A stretch of 64,000 bases of DNA. It comes from Pinibacter aurantiacus. GTDB lineage: Bacteria; Bacteroidota; Bacteroidia; Chitinophagales; Chitinophagaceae. Both the position numbers and the translations under genes were made by a program. The notes under the pieces were generated by a model, which was given only the letters and a program-made list of their open reading frames with translations, did no database searches and was not told the origin of the DNA. Shown here one piece after another: positions 19,195-26,792 of this stretch. Location: positions 310,001 to 374,000 of the forward strand of contig NZ_JAHSPG010000018.1 of NCBI RefSeq assembly GCF_019130065.1, read 5' to 3'. How positions within the stretch are numbered: the first letter of the stretch is position 1; each line of letters begins with the position of its first letter.

Positions 19195-20277
19195 ATGAAA
19201 TTGAAACTACCATTACCGCTTTGGTCAATTGCGATACCGCTTGTTGCATGGTTGCTGTATTTGCTCAAGCCAGACCCTGTTGGTGTTTTTTATGAAATAC
19301 TTCTTGCGTGCTCGCTGATTGGCTCCGTGATGGCGGCTGTGCATCACGCAGAGGTAGTGGCACATAGAGTGGGAGAGCCTTACGGAACTTTGGTACTTGC
19401 AATTGCCATCACCATTATTGAAGTATCGCTAATTGTGTCGCTGATGTTTTCGGGTGGTTCAGATACGGCTACACTTGCAAGAGACACTGTGTTCGCAGCA
19501 GTGATCATTCTTTTAACAGGTATTATCGGCATGAGTCTTTTGATTGGTGGTGCCCGGTACAGAGAGCAGCGATTTGGCGCACACGGCGTGAGCGCCGCAC
19601 TGGTAACACTTACAGCGATTACTGTGCTGACACTCATTCTGCCAAACTATACAACAAGTGTTCCCGGACCGGTGTATAACAAAAGCCAATTGATATTTGT
19701 GGCCATCATATCATTAATTCTTTACAGTACGTTTGTGATGGTGCAGACGGTGACGCACCGTGATTATTTTCTGCCTGCAGATGCCGATGAAAATAAAACC
19801 ACACATGCCGCACCGCCAACAGTTAAAGTTTCATTGCTAAGCACATTGCTATTGTTGACTTGCCTGGGCGCTGTTGTACTACTTGCGAAAACACTTTCTC
19901 CTGAAATAGAAAATGCCGTCGATAAAATGGGTGCACCAAAATCACTGGTGGGTATCATCGTCGCCATGGTGATATTACTGCCTGAAGGTTCTGCTGCCAT
20001 ACGTGCCGCTAAAAAGAACAGACTGCAAACCAGTCTCAACCTGGCTTTAGGTTCTGCATTGGCAAGCATTGGCCTTACCATACCTGCAGTTGCAATTGTG
20101 TCGGTAGTAACAGGTTTTCCCGTTACGCTGGGAATCGATTCGAAGTCATCATTTCTACTGTTGTTATCGTTGTTTACAGTGACGCTGTCTTTTGGAACGG
20201 GCCGCACAACGATATTGCAAGGTGTTGTGTTACTGGTGGTGTTTGCAGTGTATTTGTTTATAACGATCGTTCCGTAG
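19195..20277 (+). CDS. chaA: ChaA-like calcium/sodium:proton antiporter
   Basis: A 361-residue integral inner-membrane protein with about 11 hydrophobic segments. The first half carries the Ca/cation exchanger signature AAVHHAEVVAHRVGEPYGTL followed by AIAITIIEVSLIVSLM. The second half carries the inverted counterpart VAMVILLPEGSAAIRAAKKNRLQTSLNLALGSALASIGLTIP. Acidic residues in both (HHAE, ITIIEVS, LLPEGS) fit the ion-binding sites of the family. The length matches E. coli ChaA (about 366). The ATG at 19195 (MKLKLPLPLWSIAIPL) is chosen over an upstream TTG. It is a single gene that exports cations in exchange for protons. Confidence 0.88.
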   Translation: MKLKLPLPLWSIAIPLVAWLLYLLKPDPVGVFYEILLACSLIGSVMAAVHHAEVVAHRVGEPYGTLVLAIAITIIEVSLIVSLMFSGGSDTATLARDTVFAAVIILLTGIIGMSLLIGGARYREQRFGAHGVSAALVTLTAITVLTLILPNYTTSVPGPVYNKSQLIFVAIISLILYSTFVMVQTVTHRDYFLPADADENKTTHAAPPTVKVSLLSTLLLLTCLGAVVLLAKTLSPEIENAVDKMGAPKSLVGIIVAMVILLPEGSAAIRAAKKNRLQTSLNLALGSALASIGLTIPAVAIVSVVTGFPVTLGIDSKSSFLLLLSLFTVTLSFGTGRTTILQGVVLLVVFAVYLFITIVP

Positions 20278-20390
20278 GGTTTCTTTGTAGTTATTACCGG
20301 AGTGGTATAGCAGGTAACATTCGATTCTCAAAAAAATTGTATTGTTGCGCATCTATAATTCATTGGAAAGAAAAAACCATTACAAAAAGT

Positions 20391-20855
20391 ATGAAACGAA
20401 TTGCGCTCGGAGATATTTTTGAAATAGAAACGCCGATAGGAACTGCATATTTGCATTATATTTTTGAGGATAAAGTGTGCGGCGAATTAATCAGGGTTTT
20501 TCGTCCGCAAAACACCACCAAGGGATTGAGTGAAATAGTTCAGGACAAAGAGGCATTTATGATCTTCTTTCCACTGGAAGCCGCATGCAGAAAAAAGATT
20601 GTCAAACTAAGTGGCCACTTTTCAGCAGACGCCTTTGGTAAACCTAAGTATATGCGATGTGTACATTCCGTAAGAGGACAGTTTTTAGGTTGGTTCATAG
20701 TCGACACTGAAACCATGATTCGCCGGCTTGTTGAGAAATTGAGCGATGAAGAAATTAAATATTCTGAATGGGGAATCTGGAATGATACGTTGTTGATAGA
20801 CCGCATCGCTAAAAATTGGAGCTTGGAAAACTGGGCTATTGATTTGAGTAAATGA
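20391..20855 (+). CDS. Hypothetical protein, Imm26-like
   Basis: A 154-residue soluble protein without signal peptide. The opening RIALGDIFEIETPIGTAYLHYIF and the later KYMRCVHSVRGQFLGWFIVD and YSEWGIWNDTLLIDRIAKNW resemble the Imm26 group, whose members begin with a GDIF-I motif and occur as immunity proteins of polymorphic toxin systems or as orphans. No toxin gene is adjacent, so an orphan immunity or unrelated role is equally possible. The ATG at 20391 follows AAAAAGT and is preferred to one 54 bases upstream. Confidence 0.6.
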   Translation: MKRIALGDIFEIETPIGTAYLHYIFEDKVCGELIRVFRPQNTTKGLSEIVQDKEAFMIFFPLEAACRKKIVKLSGHFSADAFGKPKYMRCVHSVRGQFLGWFIVDTETMIRRLVEKLSDEEIKYSEWGIWNDTLLIDRIAKNWSLENWAIDLSK

Positions 20856-20879
20856 CATTCTATTCGCCTTAGGAACGTT

Positions 20880-21248
20880 TCATTTTTTCAACCAGCTCGC
20901 ATGCCTTGCAACCACTTGCCAGCCGTCGGGTTTCTCCACCCACACATCTGTTAATAAAAAATCTCCACTCCAGTCTTTGCCATTTGCCACTGCATCCTGG
21001 TAGAACCAAATGTTGAGCACCGCAGTGTTGCCGTACACACGGGCTTCCAGCAGTTCGATTTTGAATTTTTTACAGTGAAAATGATTCATTGCTTTGTCGA
21101 TCCATTGTTCTTTATTTACCAAATCACCCGATGATAAGGAGCTTGTGAGTGTAAATTCATCAGCTATTAATTTTCTTGCGGTTGCTTCGTCTTTGTCCTT
21201 CCATGCATTCATCCAGCTTGTTTCGAGGTTTGTAAATTTTCTTTCCAT
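20880..21248 (-). CDS. NTF2-like (DUF4440/SnoaL) domain protein
   Basis: A 122-residue single-domain protein: N-terminal helix LETSWMNAWKDKDEATARKLIADEFTLTS, then strands around KFKIELLEARVYGNTAVLNIWFYQDA and FLLTDVWVEKPDGWQVVARHASWL. This is the cone-shaped NTF2 fold as seen in DUF4440 proteins, which bind small ligands or act as simple enzymes. No signal peptide. Convergent with the Imm26-like gene, 24 bases apart. The function is not predictable. Confidence 0.8.
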   Translation of the reverse strand: MERKFTNLETSWMNAWKDKDEATARKLIADEFTLTSSLSSGDLVNKEQWIDKAMNHFHCKKFKIELLEARVYGNTAVLNIWFYQDAVANGKDWSGDFLLTDVWVEKPDGWQVVARHASWLKK

Positions 21249-21393
21249 TGTGGGTTTATTTTGGAGTTAATACACCAACCGAATAATAGAATTGAATTTT
21301 TAAGTTACTAAAACTCTTCAAGAATTTTCCAGAAAGAATGCAGAATTGACTATTAGTTTAGTTCTATTAACTCATCAATAAATATCTTAAGAG

Positions 21394-21828
21394 ATGAAAC
21401 AGTATTTGATAATGGCTGTTGCCGCAATGGCCACCCTTACAGTTTTTTCACAGGAAAAAACCGAATCTAAAAATGTCAAAGCTCCCGCTGCTGCTGAAGC
21501 TGCTTTCAAGAAATCATTTCCTGCTGCGACTAAAGTAAAATGGGAGAAAGAAGGTGCAAATTACGAAGTGAATTTTTTAGAAGGAAAAAAGGAGATGGCC
21601 GCAGTGTACGGCGAAACTGGTAATTGGATAGAAACAGAAGAAGAGATTGCGATCAGTGCGCTTCCTGCAAGTGTGGATGCGTATGTTAAGCAACAGAAAA
21701 AAGGTAGTATTAAAGAAGCCTCTAAAATTACGAAGGCAAACGGCGAGATTAATTATGAAGCGGAAGTAAACAAACAGGATCTGATTTTTGATAAAGATGG
21801 AAAATTCATTAAAGTGGAAAAAGATTGA
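21394..21828 (+). CDS. Exported PepSY-like domain protein
   Basis: A 144-residue protein with signal peptide MKQYLIMAVAAMATLTVFSQ. It contains two repeats of the PepSY-like (PF11396) pattern: AAFKKSFPAATKVKWEKEGANYEVNFLEGKKEMAAVYGETGNWIETEEEIAISALP, and AYVKQQKKGSIKEASKITKANGEINYEAEVNKQDLIFDKDGKFIK. Members are periplasmic and may bind peptides or inhibit proteases. It is probably monocistronic, with a hairpin right after the stop. Confidence 0.85.
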   Translation: MKQYLIMAVAAMATLTVFSQEKTESKNVKAPAAAEAAFKKSFPAATKVKWEKEGANYEVNFLEGKKEMAAVYGETGNWIETEEEIAISALPASVDAYVKQQKKGSIKEASKITKANGEINYEAEVNKQDLIFDKDGKFIKVEKD

Positions 21829-21835
21829 TCCGTGA

Positions 21836-21865
21836 CAAAGCCTGAGGATACGTTTTCAGGCTTTG
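21836..21865 (+). terminator. Hairpin after the PepSY-like gene
   Basis: CAAAGCCTGA (21836-21845) pairs with TCAGGCTTTG (21856-21865) across a 10-base loop. It starts 7 bases after the stop codon. The T run is weak (CTATTTAA), so it may be a weak or factor-assisted terminator. Confidence 0.6.
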
Positions 21866-21904
21866 CTATTTAATCATGTTGATTAAAATCTCACACGGTC
21901 TGAT

Positions 21905-22525
21905 TCAGCTATCTGGTTCTTCATTTTTCAATAATGTTTGTAGCCAATGGATGTTGTTCAATTTGCCATTGTCTAAAAGTGCCTGGCAATATTCTGTATA
22001 GAATCGGTGGCTTTGTAATAGATCGATGCTTTTCCTGATCCAGTCAGATACTTTTTCGTTCGTACGTATTTCCAGTTCTTTTTTCACCAGCGCATCTGTT
22101 TCTCTAAAATATACAGTGCCAAAGTGAAATGTGTCTGCATCACAAATGATCTTCTCCAACAAGGACGAGGGGGAGGGTGGAAATTTTGTAGCAAGAATGC
22201 ACTGGCTCACTTGCTGCCTGACAGCGGAGGATATGGTGGTCTTCTCGGCAAACTCGTTCCACATTTTTACACTTGCTTCTTCATGAAACAACATACTTCC
22301 AAAGATCTGTCCGATGTCATGGAACCACGCAGCGGCCGTAAGAGTAAAATTTTCAGGCCTGCCGAGGTTATAGAACGTCGCAATCATTTGCGAGTACCGG
22401 ACAACCATTTTCGTATGGGCGAGATTATGGTATGGATAATGAGGACTTAGGGGTGCGTTGTACAAGGCAGTAATATGCCGCTCGATTTTTGCTTCCTCAC
22501 GTTCGTAATTTGTTTTAGTGATCAT
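21905..22525 (-). CDS. HD-domain phosphohydrolase-like protein
   Basis: A 206-residue cytoplasmic protein. Metal-binding residues of the HD superfamily are visible: the histidine of YHNLAH near 34-37, the HD pair in AAWFHDIGQ near 68-74, a later histidine (SMLFHEEAS) and the distal aspartate in IICDADTFHFG near 127. These proteins hydrolyse phosphate esters of nucleotides or related compounds. The Bacteroidota members of this size are uncharacterised. It is monocistronic, with the 33-bp inverted repeat upstream of its promoter side. Confidence 0.83.
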   Translation of the reverse strand: MITKTNYEREEAKIERHITALYNAPLSPHYPYHNLAHTKMVVRYSQMIATFYNLGRPENFTLTAAAWFHDIGQIFGSMLFHEEASVKMWNEFAEKTTISSAVRQQVSQCILATKFPPSPSSLLEKIICDADTFHFGTVYFRETDALVKKELEIRTNEKVSDWIRKSIDLLQSHRFYTEYCQALLDNGKLNNIHWLQTLLKNEEPDS

Positions 22526-22575
22526 AAAACATTACTAAAATGCAGGAAGATTCTGAATAAATTCTGAAGGGGAAT

Positions 22576-22679
22576 AATAACTGAATAACTGAATGACTGA
22601 ATAACTGAAGGCTTGAGTTCAATTATTCACTTCAACATTGAAACCCTCAGTTATTCAGTCATTCAGTTATTCAGTTATT
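22576..22679. repeat. Perfect 33-bp inverted repeat of the ACTGAATA octamer family
   Basis: Arms 22576-22608 and 22647-22679 are perfectly complementary over 33 bases and enclose 38 bases. Each arm is made of four octamer units (AATAACTG-type). The left side lies upstream of the HD gene and the right side ends 25 bases from the SDR gene stop, so it may terminate the SDR transcript. The same octamers occur in the array linkers at 3720-4700, at 25082-25440 and at 45084-45154. Confidence 0.9.
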
Positions 22680-22704
22680 TAATTAAAGGAGAGATATTGC
22701 GGTA

Positions 22705-23469
22705 TTACAAATTCATCCCACCCGACACCTCAATACGCTGTCCATTGATCCATCGTGCATCTTCGGTGCAAAGGAAGGCCACCACGCCGCCGATATCGTC
22801 TGGCAAACCAACACGTCCCAATGCTGTTACACTTGCAACATGCTCGTTGATTTCTTTGTTGTCTCTTACGCGACCACCGCCGAAATCGGTTTCAATAGCG
22901 CCGGGAGCTACCACGTTTGCTGCGATGCCCCTTGCACCTAACTCTTTGGCAAGGTATCTTGTCAATACTTCAATTGCGCCTTTCATAGAACCATAAGCCG
23001 AAGAGCCCGGGTTGGCGAAACGTGCGAGTCCGGATGAGATATTGATGATACGTCCACCATCATTTATAAACGGCAATGCTTTTTGAGTGAGGAAGAAAAC
23101 GCCTTTGTAGTGAATGTTTATTGCGTTATCGAATTGCTCCTCGGTTGTCTCTGCAAAGGACGAATACAAGGCAGTTCCTGCGTTGTTGATAAGGAAGTCG
23201 AAGTTGGTGCTGCCGGTTGTCTCTTTCAAATGTGAGGTCACTTGCTTGAGAAAGTTGTCAAACGATTTTATGTCACCGGCATTCAATTGGAAAGCAGTTG
23301 CCTTTTGTCCAAGCGATTGTATTTCAGCCACTACTTTGTCAGCCTCTTCTTTGTTGCTGTTATAAGTTAGCACTACGTCAATCCCTTTTTTGGCAAGGCT
23401 TATGGCCATGTTTTTTCCCAAACCCCGGCTACCACCTGTTACCAATGCTACTTTACTTTTTGTACTCAT
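22705..23469 (-). CDS. Short-chain dehydrogenase/reductase (3-oxoacyl-ACP reductase-like)
   Basis: A 254-residue classical SDR. Cofactor motif VALVTGGSRGLGKNMA (TGxxxGxG) at about residues 7-22, NNAG in FLINNAGTALYSS, the active-site serine in IINISSG, YxxxK in SSAYGSMKG, and a C-terminal CTEDARWINGQRIEVSGGMNL, typical of FabG-like enzymes. It would reduce a ketone with NAD(P)H; the true substrate is unknown. The ATG at 23469 (MSTKSKVALVTGG) is chosen over one 174 bases further upstream because the extension is not SDR-like. Confidence 0.88.
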   Translation of the reverse strand: MSTKSKVALVTGGSRGLGKNMAISLAKKGIDVVLTYNSNKEEADKVVAEIQSLGQKATAFQLNAGDIKSFDNFLKQVTSHLKETTGSTNFDFLINNAGTALYSSFAETTEEQFDNAINIHYKGVFFLTQKALPFINDGGRIINISSGLARFANPGSSAYGSMKGAIEVLTRYLAKELGARGIAANVVAPGAIETDFGGGRVRDNKEINEHVASVTALGRVGLPDDIGGVVAFLCTEDARWINGQRIEVSGGMNL

Positions 23470-23617
23470 TGTTTTGAATTTTGATATTGCAAAGTTCATT
23501 CTATTTTCAACTATCTCATTTGCAACTATCAATCCAATGTTTGCGAAAATCAAATTTAGTTGTTGGCAGTTAGAAGGCAATGGTTGGATATCATGCCCAA
23601 CAACTAACAACTCCTTA

Positions 23618-24103
23618 CTACCAATTTCCTTCCTGTGCTTCATTCAGGCGCTCTGGTTTTTCTGCTGGATGAAGTCTCCAATCTTTATCGTAACGGGCAA
23701 AAAAACTTAGCCAGCCTCTTCTTGCCAGCCGCATGAGGTATGGCTGCAAGGCGATTAATAAAACTGCGTTGATGCCGATCCAGTAAAACAACCTGTGGTC
23801 GCCGTCGGCAAGGCTAAATCCAATCAGCACCCACCATGCGACAAATGTGGCCACACTTAGTGCAACTGTAAACGCATAGCTAACATAGCTCGCTCCATAA
23901 TAAAAACCGACTTCAAGATTAAATGGCTGACCGCAAACAGGGCAAGTGTCGTTCATCTTCATTGTTTCCTTTAACTGATAAGGATTTTTGTTGACAAACA
24001 TATCTCCCTGTCTGCATCTTGGGCATTTGCATTTTACAAATGCAGGAATAACACCTGTTGCTTTTTCTTCTATCATGTCGGTTGAAGCGGTTATTGTTTT
24101 CAT
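23618..24103 (-). CDS. DUF983 family membrane protein with zinc-ribbon motif
   Basis: A 161-residue protein. The N-terminal soluble part has two CxxC pairs (KCPRCRQGD and DTCPVCGQPF) that likely bind a metal. Two or three transmembrane segments follow (VSYAFTVALSVATFVAWWVLIGF; LFYWIGINAVLLIALQPYLM). This is the DUF983 pattern (GFYYGASYVSY). Function unknown. It starts 3 bases after the AraC-family gene stop, so the two are co-transcribed. Confidence 0.87.
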   Translation of the reverse strand: MKTITASTDMIEEKATGVIPAFVKCKCPRCRQGDMFVNKNPYQLKETMKMNDTCPVCGQPFNLEVGFYYGASYVSYAFTVALSVATFVAWWVLIGFSLADGDHRLFYWIGINAVLLIALQPYLMRLARRGWLSFFARYDKDWRLHPAEKPERLNEAQEGNW

Positions 24104-24106
24104 AAT

Positions 24107-24988
24107 CTATTTGTATTTACTTCTAAAAACCTCCGGCGTAACGCCTTCGTATTTTTTGAAAAATTTTGTGAAATAGGAATTGTCTTCAAAATTCAACTCA
24201 CTGGCAATGGCAGAAATGTTTATCTCCGCATTGATCAGCAAACGCTTTGCTTCGAGCAAGACACGATTTCTGATAAGTTCACCGGCAGAACTGCCTGTAA
24301 GATCCTTGCTCAATGCGTTCAGGTGATTAGGCGTAACGTACAACATTGCTGCGTAATCTTTTGTCAGCCTGTATTCTTTATAGTGCTCTTCGATCAATTG
24401 CTGAAAGTTTCGAAGCAGAGTGGAGTTGTATCGTGTTGTTTGTGTTGCTGTTTTTGTTGTGTAACGTTCTGCTTCAATGAACAACTGCACAAGGCAAGCT
24501 CTTATTAAATCGTCTTTCATTTCACCGGACGCATAACTTTCATCAACAATCGTTTGCAACAGGTTTTCCATTCGTTGCCTTGCGATCTTTGGAATCGTAA
24601 TCACCTGCTGATTGGCAATGCCTGCAAAGAAGCTGAACTTTTGTAAATATTTTGTATCTGCCAGTAACGCATTGATGTAGTGATCCGAAAAATTGATGAT
24701 AAAGCCTTCGGGTGCTGTTTTAAAATCCCATGTGTGCACTTGTCCAGGATTCATGAAATAGATTTGTCCGGCTTCAACAGGAAATTTTATAAAATCGATG
24801 GAGTGATTTCCGGTTCCGTTTGTAAAATAGACAAGATGATAAAACGAATGTCTGTGTGGAAAATGAAGATCCTTATGCAGTTCCAGGTAGTGACTAAACT
24901 GATCTGCAATGATATCATTTGATAACGTGACGTTGTCGTTCAGGCTGCAAATGCTATATGTGGGAAGATTTGGTCGTGCCATTGCCAT
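24107..24988 (-). CDS. AraC-family transcriptional regulator
   Basis: A 293-residue protein. The N-terminal half is an AraC-type cupin (HFPHRHSFYHLVYFTNGTGNHSIDFIKFPVEAGQIYFMNPGQVHTW), which would sense a small ligand. The C-terminal 100 residues are a double helix-turn-helix domain (LTKDYAAMLYVTPNHLNALSKDLTG and ISAIASELNFEDNSYFTKFFKKYEGVTPEVFRSKYK). ATG at 24988 or 24982 (MARPN). It precedes the DUF983 gene in one operon; whether it controls that gene or the nearby SDR is unknown. Confidence 0.9.
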   Translation of the reverse strand: MAMARPNLPTYSICSLNDNVTLSNDIIADQFSHYLELHKDLHFPHRHSFYHLVYFTNGTGNHSIDFIKFPVEAGQIYFMNPGQVHTWDFKTAPEGFIINFSDHYINALLADTKYLQKFSFFAGIANQQVITIPKIARQRMENLLQTIVDESYASGEMKDDLIRACLVQLFIEAERYTTKTATQTTRYNSTLLRNFQQLIEEHYKEYRLTKDYAAMLYVTPNHLNALSKDLTGSSAGELIRNRVLLEAKRLLINAEINISAIASELNFEDNSYFTKFFKKYEGVTPEVFRSKYK

Positions 24989-25081
24989 GCTGTTGGTCTG
25001 ATTGCAAAAATACCTAACAGCTTTTGTATTTTAAGGCACTATTGAAGGGGGTAATGGTACTTTTTACTGATGGAAGAAATT

Positions 25082-25442
25082 TAATAACTGAATGACTGAA
25101 TAACTGAATAACTGAATAACTCAGCGTTGAGTGATTGAATCATTGGATTATTGAAGCAGTTCCTGCCTTGCGATACTTACGAGAAAACAACAACGCAGCA
25201 TCGTCATTGTGAGACCAGCAGAGAAAGATTACTGAACTGTTACTGAAAGATGAACAGAAAACAAGCGGCCGAAGCAATCTTCCTGCGAGCCGCGAGATTG
25301 CTTCGGCCGCTTCTCGGTTTGCTACGTTTGTTTTAATGATGTAGGCATTCATGGTCCGCAGGCCTCGCAATGACGATGCAGCTTTCTTCGCTGACTCATT
25401 CACTCAACTCTTCAGTTATTCAGTTAATCAGTTATTCAGTTA
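25082..25442. repeat. Composite inverted repeat enclosing a diverged copy of the TCATTGCGAG element
   Basis: The outer arms are octamer arrays (AATAACTG words at 25082-25122; CAGTTATT words at about 25411-25442). Inside, 25204-25374 is a diverged copy of the 3541-4700 array unit: TCATTGTGAGACC at one end, CCTCGCAATGACG at the other, and the central GAAGCAATCT...AGATTGCTTC stem. The right arm runs into the TAA of batD (25440-25442). The rest of this 450-base gap, nearest 24989, should hold the araC promoter; nothing clear was recognised there. Confidence 0.85.
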
Positions 25443-26792
25443 TTGCCAAAGCTTTTGATTGTCAGAAATCTTGTCCGCTAATTGATCATTCGACAACTTC
25501 TTTTTCCTTCTGTATTTTTTTACGGCAGATTTGAGTTGCTTTTGTTCAATGGTCGTTGCTGATGCATTTTCACCCTTATATACTTCGCGATAAATATTGG
25601 TAATTTCGTTTGTTATTGCGGTCTCTTTGTCTTTTGTAAGTGTTTCCACAGCAGAGGCAGATTTGTTGGCAATGCCTGATCTGTCCCACCATTGGTACAA
25701 ACCATTGATGACTTTATCGGAATTGTTTGCACTGTGCATAAATCTGTTGAACCAGTGTTGTTCGCTGTTTAAGTAATGGCGGCGTTTTTGTATGAGCCAT
25801 CGTACAAGACTTATTGTCATCCGCACAAGAACGTACAACACAGCAAGGGCCACCAATGCATACAGGCTGAACCAATACCATGGAATGCCGTAAATTAAAT
25901 ACGGCCCCTTTTTCTTTTCCGGCGGCTTTGTTATTTTCTGTGTAGTTTTTAAACTGTCTTTTAAAGTAGTAAGAATGCCAAGATTCGGGTTCTCTTTGAT
26001 GTGTATACTTAACGATGTAGTAGACTTTTCATATTTGCGACTATTATTGGGATTCCACCACGTAACCTTGATAGGAGGAATTTTAAAGTCGCCTGCTTTC
26101 TCCAATAAGTATGTGATGCTTTCTATTCGTCTGCCATTCGCATCGTTTTCATCACGGGTATCCTCCAGTTCTGCATCGTCAGGATAAATGCTCGCCCAGT
26201 CTGGTTTTTCCTTTGCCACTTCAGGAATGAACTGGGGAAGTGTACCCTTCGCATCTATGGTAATGGTTCTTACAATAACATCGCCGACTTTTAAATTACG
26301 AAGTGATTTGTTCCAGCGTTCAGAAATGTTTACGCCTTTCGCTACAAACCAATTGTCTGTTTTAAGACTTGCAGGAACATCTTTTACAACGATCTTTTGC
26401 GGAGCCGTTGTTAATGTTACTTTTTTGCTTTCAGCACTTCCTTCTGGTGGAGTAGTAGCCACAATATGAATAGGAGGAATGGTAAAAGTGCCGGCTTTAT
26501 AAGGGAAGACGATAAAATAAAATTCAAGTCCTGCATATTGTTTGTCTCCCACAGGAAACATACCCGATTGCGTTCTGTCAAACGGAAGAATAAATGCACT
26601 TGGTATCTGAATATTGTCGAAATCGAGCGGAGCGGTGTACCATGTTTTGGTAAGCACACGTATGGTTACACGAAATGGTTCCTGCACGTATACACTGCGC
26701 TTGTTCAGTTCTATGCGTGCAAAGCAATCCTGGGCGTTAGAACGCATGCAAGTGAAGCAAAGCAAAATGAATATGGCGATATTTTTTACCAA
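25440..26792 (-). CDS. batD: BatD-like protein of the aerotolerance operon
   Basis: A 450-residue protein with signal peptide (MVKNIAIFILLCFTCMRSNAQ), beta-rich extracytoplasmic domains (RIELNKRSVYVQEPFRVTIRV; GLEFYFIVFPYKAGTFTIPPIHI; RIESITYLLEKAGDFKIPPIKVTWWNPN) and one transmembrane segment near 306-330 (YWFSLYALVALAVLYVLVRM), followed by a basic cytoplasmic tail. This is the BatD (oxygen tolerance, PF13584) layout. The start appears to be TTG at 26792, within the final TTGGTAA of the preceding gene, which implies translational coupling; no in-frame ATG precedes the signal peptide. Last gene of the Bat operon. Confidence 0.85.
   Translation of the reverse strand: MVKNIAIFILLCFTCMRSNAQDCFARIELNKRSVYVQEPFRVTIRVLTKTWYTAPLDFDNIQIPSAFILPFDRTQSGMFPVGDKQYAGLEFYFIVFPYKAGTFTIPPIHIVATTPPEGSAESKKVTLTTAPQKIVVKDVPASLKTDNWFVAKGVNISERWNKSLRNLKVGDVIVRTITIDAKGTLPQFIPEVAKEKPDWASIYPDDAELEDTRDENDANGRRIESITYLLEKAGDFKIPPIKVTWWNPNNSRKYEKSTTSLSIHIKENPNLGILTTLKDSLKTTQKITKPPEKKKGPYLIYGIPWYWFSLYALVALAVLYVLVRMTISLVRWLIQKRRHYLNSEQHWFNRFMHSANNSDKVINGLYQWWDRSGIANKSASAVETLTKDKETAITNEITNIYREVYKGENASATTIEQKQLKSAVKKYRRKKKLSNDQLADKISDNQKLWQ

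Noticed and set aside
19081-20277. ChaA-like antiporter starting at TTG 19081
   Set aside because: The extra 38 residues are not antiporter-like and the ATG at 19195 gives the family length.
22705-23643. SDR gene starting at 23643 with a 58-residue extension
   Set aside because: The extension has no SDR-like sequence, and the Rossmann motif begins just after the ATG at 23469.
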